The notes beneath the pieces are model-generated. The model had not been told where the DNA came from. It saw only the letters and a program-made list of their open reading frames with translations, and did no database searches. Both the position numbers and the translations under genes were made by a program. Below are positions 8,850 to 17,356 of a DNA stretch of 64,000 bases, piece by piece; the first letter of the stretch is position 1; each line of letters starts with the position of its first letter. Origin of the DNA: JAAUUJ01 sp964392245 (GTDB lineage Bacteria > Cyanobacteriota > Cyanobacteriia > Thermostichales > Thermostichaceae). Location of the stretch: contig CAYMOX010000014.1 in NCBI GenBank assembly GCA_964392245.1, positions 16,619 through 80,618 of the forward strand. The letters run 5' to 3'.

Positions 8850-9659
8850 CTAGGGTTTTGTGACCAGATAAACCATTTCTGAGGTAAAGCAGAATTGCTG
8901 GATCGACCATCCTTCCTCTCTGATCAGGGTGCGAAATTGGCGATCGTAGGAGGCTGGCATTCCTTTAGATTTGCCTGTGAGGCTGTAAGCTGGAAAAGAA
9001 ATCACCATCTGGGAAGTACGTAACCCTCTTAGCAGATCCAACCCTGAATGCTTCTGCTGGTGTTCGAGACAAGGGAGGATTTTGAGCAGGAATGCTACAT
9101 CCACAGCGACGTCAGGATAGGTATGACTGATGTCCTGAACCCAGGTTTGTTGAGAGATCCCCATAATTTGCAGGGCATCGGCAATGAAATCCATCATGTC
9201 CCCATAGATGTCACAGGCATAATAAGTAACTCCATGGGGCAGAGGCATCCAGGGTAAAGCCAGAGGGTTGAGGCCACAAGCCAGATCTAAAATAGAGTGG
9301 ATGGGGGGCAGGTGTTGAAACAGGTTCTGGTAAAACTGCTCCAGAATCGGGATCCGCTCCCGCGTAGAAAGATGGTGATTCATAATACGCAGGCAGGTGG
9401 TTTTCAGATCGGTTGAATGGCCAGAAGCCTGCACCAAGTCCTGGCGCCAGCGCAGATAGTCCGGTGTTCCTGGCAGGTAAGCTCCTCCAATCTGGTGCAA
9501 CTTGGCTTTGGTGGCCTTAATCGCTGCCTTGAGTTGCTTGCGCTTCTCCAGTTCCTCAGTCCCGATGGCACGGATCAGATCGGGGCTGAGATGACGGTAT
9601 TTGCTGCTGGAGGATACAGAAGTGAGGAGCTGCTGTAGGGGATCGTCAGCTGGGGTCAT
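8850..9659 (-). CDS. 16S rRNA (guanine-1405-N7)-methyltransferase homologue (Arm/FmrO family)
   Basis: A 269-residue protein with the signature of the aminoglycoside-resistance methyltransferases Sgm, KgmB, ArmA and RmtA-type (FmrO family, PF07091). These modify 16S rRNA G1405 with S-adenosylmethionine. Visible landmarks are KYRHLSPDLIR, LHQIGGAYLPG, STRERIPILEQFY, the SAM-binding LDLACGLNPLALPWM, the acidic strand YYACDIYGDMMDF, and the C-terminal SFPAYSLTGKSKGM with EMVYLVTK. All lie in the expected order and the length is normal for the family. The ATG overlaps the stop of the acyl-ACP synthetase gene (ATGA), so translation is coupled. Whether it methylates G1405 in its host is inference. 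Confidence 0.88.
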   Translation of the reverse strand: MTPADDPLQQLLTSVSSSSKYRHLSPDLIRAIGTEELEKRKQLKAAIKATKAKLHQIGGAYLPGTPDYLRWRQDLVQASGHSTDLKTTCLRIMNHHLSTRERIPILEQFYQNLFQHLPPIHSILDLACGLNPLALPWMPLPHGVTYYACDIYGDMMDFIADALQIMGISQQTWVQDISHTYPDVAVDVAFLLKILPCLEHQQKHSGLDLLRGLRTSQMVISFPAYSLTGKSKGMPASYDRQFRTLIREEGWSIQQFCFTSEMVYLVTKP

Positions 9660-11539
9660 CGCCGTGCAGTAGAGCTAAACAGATCGGTAATCAGATGCTG
9701 ATAACGTTCAGTCACCTGGCGCCGTTTCACCTTCAAGGTTTGAGTGAGCAAGCCGTTTTCAATGCTGAAGGGTTCAGAGATAAAGCGAAAGTCTTGCACC
9801 TGATCATCGGCACGGTAGCCGGGTCGGTTGCGGATGCGCTGACGTAACTCAGACAGGATCAGGGAGCGGACGGCTGGGGTTTGCAACGGGTCCGTGTCAG
9901 GCAGCCCCTGAGTGCTGGCCCATTCCTGAATGGCCTCCAGATTGGGATAGATCAGGGCTCCCAGGTGTTTTTCATCCTGGCCAACCACCACCATCTGGCT
10001 GATGTAAGGGCTCTGGCTGCAGACATCCTCCAGGGGTTGGGGTTCAATATTTTCTCCGTTAGAAAGGACGATCGTATCTTTGGCGCGGCCACTGATGACC
10101 AGATGACCATCGGGTGTGAGCCAGCCCAGATCCCCAGTGCTAAACCAGCCTTCCTGCGAAAGAACCTTGGCAGTGGCATCAGGATCGCTGTAGTAACCCT
10201 GCATAATTTGTGGCCCTCGCGCCTGGATCAATCCCTGTTGTCCTTGAGGCAGGGGGTGGTGGCTGTCTGGATCGACAATGCGGAGTTCGGTTTTGGGAAA
10301 TGCTGGGCCCACGGTGCCCCGAACATTCTTCTCGGGTCGGCGACAGGCTACAACGGGTGAGGTTTCGGTGAGTCCGTACCCATTTAAAATCGAAATCCCT
10401 ACAATTTCATAAAAGAGATCCAGGTAAGCAGGTAAGGAGCCACCGCCACTGATGGTATGCCTGAGATTCGGACCCACAGCCTGCCGCACTTTGCGATAAA
10501 TCACCAGATCTGCGATTCGATGCAGCGGGAACAAGAGACGATGTTGCACCCCTGCCAGTAGACGTCTGAAGGGGGAGCAGTGGTAGTGGGCAATGGATTC
10601 GTTGCGGGCAATCCGGCGGGACAGGATGTAATGTTTGCTCACCTCCAGGCAGAGGTGGATGATCCGTTGCATCAATGGGCTCTTCTCTTTGAACTGTCGC
10701 TGCACACCCTCGTAAACGTTTTCCCAGATACGGGGAACGACAATTAAATAGTGGGGTTCCTCCCGCTGCAGATCCTGTTTGATGTGGCGGCGATCCGTGT
10801 AGATCAGGGTGCAGGCACGGCTGAGGAGAAAATATTCACAGGCGCGTTCATAGACATGCCAGGTGGGTAAAATTGAGAGCACTTTATTGCCAGGTTCAGG
10901 TTGAATGGCAGAGTCACAGCACTCCACCTGGTGCATGATATTTCCGTGGCTGAGCATAACGCCTTTGGGATGCCCGCTCGTCCCAGAAGTATGAATAATC
11001 GTTGCTAACTGGGAGCGATCCAGCGCTGGGGGAATAAATGTTTGTTCCTGGCCGCGACGTAAGATATCGGAGAAAGAGAAACCATCGGGAATGGAGGCAT
11101 CGCTCAGGCTGATCAGGTGCTGAATCCCCAATTCTTGCTTGCTCAGACCCAATCTTTGCAGTGTTTTGTGGTCCTCCACGATCAGGGCGGTACAGCCTGT
11201 ATTGCGCAGAATGAACTGCAGCTCCTGAGGATCCGCCTGGGAACTGCGCGGCACATTCACCAGACCCGCAAACAGCGTGCCCAGATCTGCCACCAACCAG
11301 CGGGGGCTATTGTCGGCAAACAGAGCCACCCGTTCTCCCACCTGCAGTCCCAATGACTGTAACCCGCCTGCAAACCCCTGGATCTGTTGAAAGAGTTCCC
11401 CATAGGTCAGCTCAACTTCAGGTGCACTGTGGGGATCGCGGAGGGCCGTCAGGCGGGGGTGTTGCTCTGCCAGTAACTGAAAAATTGTCAACAGTGTCGT
11501 GGTTGCTTCGGTACTGCGAGCCGATGTTAGTGGGGTCAT
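9656..11539 (-). CDS. aas: Long-chain acyl-ACP/acyl-CoA synthetase (AMP-forming)
   Basis: A 627-residue adenylate-forming enzyme activating free fatty acids. In cyanobacteria the single such enzyme recycles fatty acids as acyl-ACP. Motifs include the phosphate loop HTSGTSGHPKGVMLSHGN, NGYGLTETSP, FSTGDLGWL and the hinge region GRAKDTIVLSNGENIEP. The gap between the early PRSS.Q segment and the phosphate loop is normal for long-chain enzymes. It is the upstream member of a coupled pair with the rRNA methyltransferase gene. The ACP preference is inferred from the cyanobacterial context, not seen in the sequence. Confidence 0.9.
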   Translation of the reverse strand: MTPLTSARSTEATTTLLTIFQLLAEQHPRLTALRDPHSAPEVELTYGELFQQIQGFAGGLQSLGLQVGERVALFADNSPRWLVADLGTLFAGLVNVPRSSQADPQELQFILRNTGCTALIVEDHKTLQRLGLSKQELGIQHLISLSDASIPDGFSFSDILRRGQEQTFIPPALDRSQLATIIHTSGTSGHPKGVMLSHGNIMHQVECCDSAIQPEPGNKVLSILPTWHVYERACEYFLLSRACTLIYTDRRHIKQDLQREEPHYLIVVPRIWENVYEGVQRQFKEKSPLMQRIIHLCLEVSKHYILSRRIARNESIAHYHCSPFRRLLAGVQHRLLFPLHRIADLVIYRKVRQAVGPNLRHTISGGGSLPAYLDLFYEIVGISILNGYGLTETSPVVACRRPEKNVRGTVGPAFPKTELRIVDPDSHHPLPQGQQGLIQARGPQIMQGYYSDPDATAKVLSQEGWFSTGDLGWLTPDGHLVISGRAKDTIVLSNGENIEPQPLEDVCSQSPYISQMVVVGQDEKHLGALIYPNLEAIQEWASTQGLPDTDPLQTPAVRSLILSELRQRIRNRPGYRADDQVQDFRFISEPFSIENGLLTQTLKVKRRQVTERYQHLITDLFSSTARR

Positions 11540-11744
11540 TGTTGACTGTCCTGATATTGAGTCTGGAGTCGAAGATATGATTTAGTCTAAAAAATGGATC
11601 TCACTGGCTGGGAGCGCCTGAGGTCAGTTTTCTAACTGGGACCCTTCCCTTGAGCATGCTATGGGATTAGCGTACACTCAATGACAGAAAGAAGAACAAT
11701 AGACAAACTCTGATGATCACGATTGATCGCCGGATGGAAGGGCA

Positions 11745-12260
11745 GTGAATCAGGTGCAGGTATTTATCGCCACCAGTCTGGATGGTTATATTGCCACCCT
11801 TTCTGGAGAAATAGATTGGCTATTTTCTGATCAGGATTATGGCTATACCGACTTCTTTGCAATGGTTGGCACGGTGATTATGGGCCGGAAAACTTATGAA
11901 CAGGTTCTTCGTTTTGGTGAGTATCCTTACGGGCAGAAGCAGGGATTTGTAGTGTCTCGCGCCCGCCAGGGAGAGCAGGATCAGCATGTAAAGTTTGTCA
12001 GTGGCAATTTACCGGAATGGGTGGCGTCACTGCGGGAGAGCAGTCCGGGGCATCTCTGGGTGGTGGGGGGCGGAGAGTTGATCGGCAGCTTTGCGGAACA
12101 TCGCCTCATTGATCGGCTGGTGCTTTCGATTCATCCCGTCCTGTTGGGTCAGGGGATTCCTTTGCTCCAGACCCCGAAGCTGCTGAATCAATGGTTCCAG
12201 TTGCAGGCGGTGATCCCTTACGAGACGGGATTGCTGCAGGTAATTTATACCTCCCTCTAA
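11745..12260 (+). CDS. Dihydrofolate reductase family protein (RibD C-terminal-like)
   Basis: A 171-residue NADPH-dependent reductase-fold protein. It opens with VFIATSLDGYIA and contains DWLF, the nucleotide-contact segment VIMGRKTYEQV and the glycine-rich LWVVGGGELIG. These are hallmarks of the DHFR/RibD C-terminal superfamily (YwjB, YyaP type) rather than of true folate reductase. Its substrate cannot be read from the sequence. It starts with GTG at 11745 behind GGAAGGG. It stands alone: the following gene is convergent. Confidence 0.85.
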   Translation: MNQVQVFIATSLDGYIATLSGEIDWLFSDQDYGYTDFFAMVGTVIMGRKTYEQVLRFGEYPYGQKQGFVVSRARQGEQDQHVKFVSGNLPEWVASLRESSPGHLWVVGGGELIGSFAEHRLIDRLVLSIHPVLLGQGIPLLQTPKLLNQWFQLQAVIPYETGLLQVIYTSL

Positions 12261-12312
12261 ATCGTCCGATGAGGGCCGTCTGTCAGGGCGTTGGGAGGCG
12301 CAAGGGTGAGAT

Positions 12313-13038
12313 CTATTCCAGATAAGGCATCCAGTCGGGAAGGACGTCGGGAGAACCATACCAGCGCCGCCCCCCTCGCGGTGAGTGATATACCTCCCCT
12401 AAGGTGATGTTGACAGCTCCCTGAAGATGGGCAGCGGCAACAGGGGTAATTCCATCCCCAGCGATCTCTCCTTCCCCTGCTGTTTGACGGTAGCTGTTGT
12501 AGGCTAACCAGGTGGAACGGGCCTCTGCGGTCCTCAGTGCCCTCCAGGGCAATCTGCGTCCGTGGATGGCGGTGCCTGCCACACATACATAGTTGATCTC
12601 AGGCCAAAAAGCCCCAGGATAGTGGGAGTTCACAAAGTCGAGATTCCGGCGCGTCCAGGGTTCACAACTGGTGTGGGGTGTCCCCAGGGTAATCAATGTG
12701 GCGATTTGGTACCGACCCGACCAGGACTCGTCAAAATAGGGCACATCTCCCAGAAAGATGCGGGCAATCCAGCCCCCCGCCGAATGGGCAATCAGGTTGA
12801 TCTTCTCCACACCTTGTTCCGTCCAAAGGGTTTGAATTGTCGCCTGCAACTGCTCTAGGATCGGTGCAACCGAGCGTCCCCCCAGGGTGGGCAACCAGCT
12901 CCTCACTGTTAAAGGCACAATCCGAGTGGCCCATCCCCCTGCTTGCAACTGCGCTTGTAGAGGCACATATTCGCTGGCGGCAGCGAGATACCCTGGCAGG
13001 ATCACACAGGGGTAGCGTTGCGGAGCCCCACTATTCAT
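12313..13038 (-). CDS. Alpha/beta hydrolase (lipase-like)
   Basis: A 241-residue hydrolase. It has the oxyanion-hole start VILPGYLA, the nucleophile elbow AHSAGG (Ser near residue 90) and a TLITLGTPH strand typical of lipase/PGAP1-like hydrolases. A late DGITPV and HxxH-poor C-terminus leave the exact acid and base uncertain. There is no signal peptide, so it is probably cytoplasmic or on the thylakoid surface. Its start overlaps the end of the GNAT gene by four bases (ATGA), making a coupled pair. Homologues occur in cyanobacteria and plastids; the substrate is unknown. Confidence 0.82.
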   Translation of the reverse strand: MNSGAPQRYPCVILPGYLAAASEYVPLQAQLQAGGWATRIVPLTVRSWLPTLGGRSVAPILEQLQATIQTLWTEQGVEKINLIAHSAGGWIARIFLGDVPYFDESWSGRYQIATLITLGTPHTSCEPWTRRNLDFVNSHYPGAFWPEINYVCVAGTAIHGRRLPWRALRTAEARSTWLAYNSYRQTAGEGEIAGDGITPVAAAHLQGAVNITLGEVYHSPRGGRRWYGSPDVLPDWMPYLE

Positions 13039-13541
13039 CGGCTGGGATACCAGAACATACCTTTAATCCCCTCAGGATCAGGAGTAAATCCCAGGCGCTC
13101 GTAAAACTCCACCACACCTCGATCGGCAAAGAGCGTAATGTTGCTAATGTCCTGAGCCCGCAACTCACGGATCACTTTATCCATCAGGGCTTTCCCCAAT
13201 CCTTTTCCCTGATAATCGGGATGCACCACTACATCCCAAAGGGTGGCATTGAAGGCGTGATCCGAGGTGGCTCTGGCAAACCCAATCAGACGTTTGTAAT
13301 TGCCCTGCTGCCTCCACATGGTCACCACCAGAAAGCTATGCTGCAATGCCTTCTTGACTTTGTGCAAAGGACGGCGCGACCAACCAACCGCATCACAGAG
13401 CTCCTCCAGTTCGTACAGATCCAGCTCCCGATCCGTGCTGAAAAAGATCCGTTCTGTGGAATACGGTAATTCTTCCTGTCTACTGGGGTTCTTCACTGCC
13501 GTGGCTGCATCCGAACCAAACAACCCCTTCCAAAAACTCAT
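13035..13541 (-). CDS. GNAT-family N-acetyltransferase
   Basis: A 168-residue acetyl-CoA-dependent acetyltransferase. The core is clear: IGFARATSD, then WDVVVHPDYQGKGLGKAL containing the acetyl-CoA pyrophosphate loop Q-G-x-G-x-G/A, then FADRGVVEFYERLGF. The short N-terminal MSFWKGLFG segment and overall layout resemble the plastid and cyanobacterial group related to Ycf52. I chose the ATG at 13541, preceded by AAGGA; an upstream in-frame start at 13685 would add 48 residues without family character. It is the first gene of a coupled pair with the hydrolase at 12313-13038. Its acceptor is unknown. Confidence 0.85.
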   Translation of the reverse strand: MSFWKGLFGSDAATAVKNPSRQEELPYSTERIFFSTDRELDLYELEELCDAVGWSRRPLHKVKKALQHSFLVVTMWRQQGNYKRLIGFARATSDHAFNATLWDVVVHPDYQGKGLGKALMDKVIRELRAQDISNITLFADRGVVEFYERLGFTPDPEGIKGMFWYPSR

Positions 13542-13716
13542 GCCAGAATCCTTGAGCAGTAACACAGAAAATAACAGCTGATTTGAGGGGAACTCAACCC
13601 TTCTGCACGCTGAGTTCGCTGGGGTGGTGCCAGTCACCTCATGGGAGGAGCAAGGATTCCACACAAGCTCAGTATAACTTGACAACTCAGATCCCTGACT
13701 TCTGCCCCGCTAAAGC

Positions 13717-14040
13717 CTAGAGCAGCCATTCTGATGCCCGCTCCCCCAACCCACTCAGGTTCAGGCGAATCGTAACCGCTTTCCCCAATCGGGGCCCCTG
13801 CTGACAGGCCAGGATCTCATGGGCCACCCGCTCACTCACCCCCCAGGCCTGCAGATGAGCAGCGATGCCATCCAGATGCTGGATGTACTCTTGCTCAGAA
13901 AGCGGGAAGGAGGATTGCTCCAGAAACTTCCACATCACCAGCAGCAGGATTCGCTCTCCCACCCGCCGCAGTTGCAGATCATAGGAGCGACCCCACTTCT
14001 CCAACAACAATTGTCGCAGCTCAGTCCCTGTCATATCCAT
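13717..14040 (-). CDS. DUF3067 family protein
   Basis: A 107-residue protein with the DUF3067 start T-G-x-E-L-R-x-L-L-x-x-K-W-G-x-S-Y-D and the end L-x-L-x-G-L-G-x-R-x-x-E-W-L-L. This family is found in cyanobacteria and plastids and commonly sits beside petC, as here, where the two genes diverge with a 100-bp shared promoter region. The location suggests a link to thylakoid or cytochrome b6f biogenesis, which is inference. Confidence 0.85.
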   Translation of the reverse strand: MDMTGTELRQLLLEKWGRSYDLQLRRVGERILLLVMWKFLEQSSFPLSEQEYIQHLDGIAAHLQAWGVSERVAHEILACQQGPRLGKAVTIRLNLSGLGERASEWLL

Positions 14041-14140
14041 TTACATTTTTTAACATCTTTGCTCTCCGAATCTCAGTTAGCATGGGGACGCTTGTCAAGA
14101 TTCGTAATAACAATACGCCTTATCTTCTCATTTTGAGGTT

Positions 14141-14659
14141 ATGACCGAAGCAGTAAGCAAGTTTGAAGCCCCCCCCATGAGCCGCCGCGTTGCCATGAAT
14201 ACCCTTCTGGGTGGTTCCATCGGCGTTGTCGTATTAGGGGCTCTTTACCCTGTAGTGCGCTACTTTATTCCCCCCACCAGTGGCGCAGGTTCTAAGGGAG
14301 TTGTCGCCAAGGACAAAGTGGGCAAACCCCTCAGTGCCAGCGCTGTGGTGGCCAGTCATCCGGGGACCGATCGGGTTCTTGCTCAGGGACTCAAGGGTGA
14401 CCCCACTTACATTGTGATCAATGACGGTTCTGTCGCCAACTATGGCTTGAATGCCATTTGCACTCATCTGGGGTGTGTGGTGCCCTGGAACGCGGGTGAA
14501 GGGATGTTCAAGTGTCCCTGCCACGGCTCTCAGTATGCTCCTAACGGCAAGGTTACCCGCGGACCCGCCCCCCGTTCTCTGGAATTGGTGGAGACAACCG
14601 TTGCGGATGATGAAGTGCGCTTCAGCCCCTGGGAAGAGGCTGATTTTCGTGAAGTCTAA
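14141..14659 (+). CDS. petC: Cytochrome b6f Rieske iron-sulfur subunit
   Basis: Plastoquinol-plastocyanin/cytochrome c6 oxidoreductase subunit that takes electrons from plastoquinol at the lumenal side. The 172 residues show one N-terminal membrane helix (about 20-42) after MSRR, and the 2Fe-2S ligand boxes CTHLGC and CPCHGS around residues 107-130. PetA follows after 30 bases, forming the standard cyanobacterial petCA operon. The length is slightly short of the common 179-180 residues, mostly in the N-terminus. Confidence 0.97.
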   Translation: MTEAVSKFEAPPMSRRVAMNTLLGGSIGVVVLGALYPVVRYFIPPTSGAGSKGVVAKDKVGKPLSASAVVASHPGTDRVLAQGLKGDPTYIVINDGSVANYGLNAICTHLGCVVPWNAGEGMFKCPCHGSQYAPNGKVTRGPAPRSLELVETTVADDEVRFSPWEEADFREV

Positions 14660-14689
14660 TCCCTGGATTATTTTTCTGTTTGAGAAGCC

Positions 14690-15682
14690 ATGATGATGAA
14701 ACGACTCGCAGTTGCCTTGATGGCCTGCCTGGCATTGAGCTTTGTTTGGATGAAGCCTGCGGCAGCCTACCCCTATTACGCCCAGATGAATTACGATAGC
14801 CCGCGGGAAGCCACGGGTAAGATTGTCTGCGCCAACTGTCACCTGGCCCAGATGCCTGTACAGGTGGAGCTTCCTCAGGCCGTCATTCCAGGTCAGATCT
14901 TTAATGTCGGGGTCAAAATTCCCTATGACCTGTCCAAGCAGCAACTGATCGGAGACGGAACTCCATCGGGGCTGAATGTGGGAGCGGTGGTGATCCTGCC
15001 GGAGGGCTTTCGCCTGGCCAGTGAAGAGGAAATGTCTCCCGAACAACGGGAAGAGATGGAAGGGGTATACATCACTCCCTACAGTGACGAACAGCCCAAC
15101 ATTCTCCTGGCAGGCCCTTTACCGGGTGAGGAGTATCAAAATCTGGAGTTTCCAGTCGTTGCCCCCGATCCAGCTCAGGATCCCTCAACAACCTTCATGA
15201 AGTATCTGGTGTATGTGGGAGGCAATCGCGGGCGGGGTCAGCTGAACCCTGATGGCAGCATGACCAATAACAATGTCTTCCGTGCACCCGTGACAGGAAC
15301 CATCGATCAGGTATTGACCCTGGAAGATCCCTTCTCCGATCTGCCAGCAGATCTGGAGCCACTGGTCAAGGCGGAAGATCTGGTTTATCCGAATACCCGC
15401 GTCCTCACGTTCACGTCAGATGCTGGCCTGAAGGCACTGGTGATCCCGCCCGGACCTGAATTGTTGGTGTCGGCAGGTGAGTCGGTGGAGGAAGGTCAGT
15501 TTCTAACCAATAATCCCAATGTGGGGGGATTTGGTCAGGTGGAGCGGGAACTGGTGTTGCAGAGTCCCACTCGCATCAAGTGGCTGGTGGCTTTCCTGGG
15601 GGCCATTCTCCTGGCTCAGATCATGCTCGTCCTCAAGAAGAAGCAGGTGGAGCAGATCCAGGCAGCAGAAATTCTGGGCTAA
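14690..15682 (+). CDS. petA: Cytochrome f
   Basis: The c-type cytochrome of the b6f complex, 330 residues. A signal peptide ends at AAA before the mature N-terminus YPYYAQMN, whose first Tyr supplies the axial haem ligand. The haem attachment box CANCH follows about 20 residues later. A single C-terminal anchor helix (about 292-311) ends in KKKQVE. Three successive ATG codons start the gene. It is cotranscribed with petC, and a terminator lies about 50 bases after the stop. Confidence 0.97.
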   Translation: MMMKRLAVALMACLALSFVWMKPAAAYPYYAQMNYDSPREATGKIVCANCHLAQMPVQVELPQAVIPGQIFNVGVKIPYDLSKQQLIGDGTPSGLNVGAVVILPEGFRLASEEEMSPEQREEMEGVYITPYSDEQPNILLAGPLPGEEYQNLEFPVVAPDPAQDPSTTFMKYLVYVGGNRGRGQLNPDGSMTNNNVFRAPVTGTIDQVLTLEDPFSDLPADLEPLVKAEDLVYPNTRVLTFTSDAGLKALVIPPGPELLVSAGESVEEGQFLTNNPNVGGFGQVERELVLQSPTRIKWLVAFLGAILLAQIMLVLKKKQVEQIQAAEILG

Positions 15683-15731
15683 TTGCTCACAGCCAACCCG
15701 GAATTAGCACCCTACAATACTTTGATCACAG

Positions 15732-15762
15732 GCAGCTGTTGGCGAGTGGACAGCTGCTTTTG
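15732..15762 (+). terminator. Terminator after petCA
   Basis: An 8-bp perfect stem (GCAGCTGT / ACAGCTGC) with a 10-base loop is followed by TTTTGTTTG. It ends the petCA transcript ahead of the convergent EI24-type gene. Confidence 0.85.
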
Positions 15763-15786
15763 TTTGACGGTGTAGCCTCCGAATCC

Positions 15787-16575
15787 CTACTCTGGTTCGC
15801 CCTCCTCCCCTAGAACAGCCAGCACGAGTACGGTTCCCCCAATAGTAGCCACAGGCAGGATCAACAAATTAATCAAGGGCAAACTGAGTAAAACGTAGGA
15901 CATTAAACCAAACCCTGCTAACAAGGCGCGGTGCTGACAGAGAAAATGCACCTTGTCCGGAAAGCGATACCCCCGAATGCTCAGGGCTGGATCCAGAAGA
16001 TCAAGACTGGCGAGCCCAATCAAGATTAACAGGCTGAGAAACGGGCCAATCCCCGGCACCAGCCAGCCAACAAGAAAGGCAGTCAGAAGCATCACCATTT
16101 GCAGCAACAAGAGCTGGACTAAATCCAGAAGCATGGCAAGCCCGCTGAGCCCTGATTCCTCTGGGTGCTCAGTCAGCAACACCTGCGTGTGATTGGCCAA
16201 CAGTTCCCGAAACGGACCAGCAATTACGGACATGATCGGAAAAAACAGCAAATAGGTGATCAGCAGAAACACTAGCCCCCCGCTGATGGTCTCGATCAGA
16301 TCCACCAGCCAGAGGGGTAGAGCTGCGGGCAGGGCCGCCAGTAATTGTCCGGTAAGATTCACACTGAAGACCGTCACTCCTGCGAATAAGCCTGCGGTCA
16401 AGAGCATGGGAATCAGGCTGATCAACTGCAGCCGTGGCGACCTCCAGAATAGAGTCCAGCCGGAGCCCCAAAAGCGGATCCCCATCCAGAACTGATAGCA
16501 GGGGTTGCGTCGCAGTTGATAGCGATCCAGGAGCGGAAGTGAAAGGGCCTTACCTGCTGCCTTGGCTGCCATCAT
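15787..16575 (-). CDS. EI24 domain-containing membrane protein
   Basis: A 262-residue protein with about five to six hydrophobic helices and the EI24/CysZ-like pattern GIRFWGSGWTLFWRSPRL near the N-terminus. Later come a PIMSVIAGPFRELLAN loop and the conserved RGYRFPDKVHFL segment. CysZ-type relatives transport sulfate, but many cyanobacterial members are uncharacterised, so I give no substrate. It lies 19 bases downstream of the chorismate lyase gene and probably shares its transcript. Confidence 0.8.
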   Translation of the reverse strand: MMAAKAAGKALSLPLLDRYQLRRNPCYQFWMGIRFWGSGWTLFWRSPRLQLISLIPMLLTAGLFAGVTVFSVNLTGQLLAALPAALPLWLVDLIETISGGLVFLLITYLLFFPIMSVIAGPFRELLANHTQVLLTEHPEESGLSGLAMLLDLVQLLLLQMVMLLTAFLVGWLVPGIGPFLSLLILIGLASLDLLDPALSIRGYRFPDKVHFLCQHRALLAGFGLMSYVLLSLPLINLLILPVATIGGTVLVLAVLGEEGEPE

Positions 16576-16594
16576 CGCTCCTTGTCCTGCTCAC

Positions 16595-17269
16595 CTAAAC
16601 CGCATTGTCAGCCATGCTAGGCCCTAGATACCGACAGAGGAGGGGGGAGAAGACCTCATAAATCAGGGTGATGGGTTGCTGCCCCTGCCAGAGCAGATAG
16701 TGGCGCCCCCAGAAGGGACCAGGCTGCTGCAATAGATCCTCCAGAGGCGAAGAATATCCCAGATAAACTCCACACACTTGCCGGAAGATCTCCCGCCGCG
16801 CTTGGGCTAAATTGGCTCCAATCGGTCGCCCCTGCTCGGGAATCAATGCTTGCAAATGCTCCCGGTTCCACCAGGAGGTGGCGTAGAGAAGCGGAGGCTG
16901 TTGAGCTTGAGTGCCCAACCACACCTGACGACGGCACAGCGGTGGCTGGATCAGGGAAAGCTCAGAAGGGGCTGAGGGATCCTGAGCCGCAGTCATCTCT
17001 TGAGTGGAGAGGGGATGCACCTCAATGGCCTGTCCAGAAAGAATTTGCAAATTGCGGGTGGTAAACCCATCCCCCAGCACTAACAACTGCCATCCAGGCG
17101 TCAGGATATGGGGAGGTATACCCTGATCCAGATGCTGAGGACTGGCCTGCCAGATACGCTCCAGGGGGAACCACTCCGCCCATCCCAGCGACTCCGGATC
17201 GGAAGGGGAACGATCCTGGAGATCAGGAGAAGGCCAGGAAAAAGAATGGGCAGCGGACGGCAATGGCAT
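16595..17269 (-). CDS. Chorismate lyase (cyanobacterial DUF98 type)
   Basis: Converts chorismate to 4-hydroxybenzoate plus pyruvate, the first committed step toward the plastoquinone head group in cyanobacteria. The 224 residues end with the characteristic block GRPIGANLAQARREIF, VCGVYLGYSSPLE and WGRHYLLW. The middle contains PPLCRRQVWL and YATSWWNREHL, matching the UbiC/DUF98 fold order (R-x-V-W-L, A-x-S-x-W). The prenyltransferase that uses the product is at 745-1650 of this window. The proline- and serine-rich N-terminal 25 residues look variable. Confidence 0.85.
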   Translation of the reverse strand: MPLPSAAHSFSWPSPDLQDRSPSDPESLGWAEWFPLERIWQASPQHLDQGIPPHILTPGWQLLVLGDGFTTRNLQILSGQAIEVHPLSTQEMTAAQDPSAPSELSLIQPPLCRRQVWLGTQAQQPPLLYATSWWNREHLQALIPEQGRPIGANLAQARREIFRQVCGVYLGYSSPLEDLLQQPGPFWGRHYLLWQGQQPITLIYEVFSPLLCRYLGPSMADNAV

Positions 17270-17356
17270 TACGCAACTACTTATTAAGTTGTGTAAATCC
17301 AGCTTAGCGTACTCTGCCTCTGTAGGTAGTTAGCGTTGACCTGGCTTCCAGCCGGA

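Noticed and set aside
14234..15046. 270-codon minus-strand frame
   Set aside because: It lies opposite petC and petA, both certain genes; its composition (many His, Gly) is that of an antisense frame.
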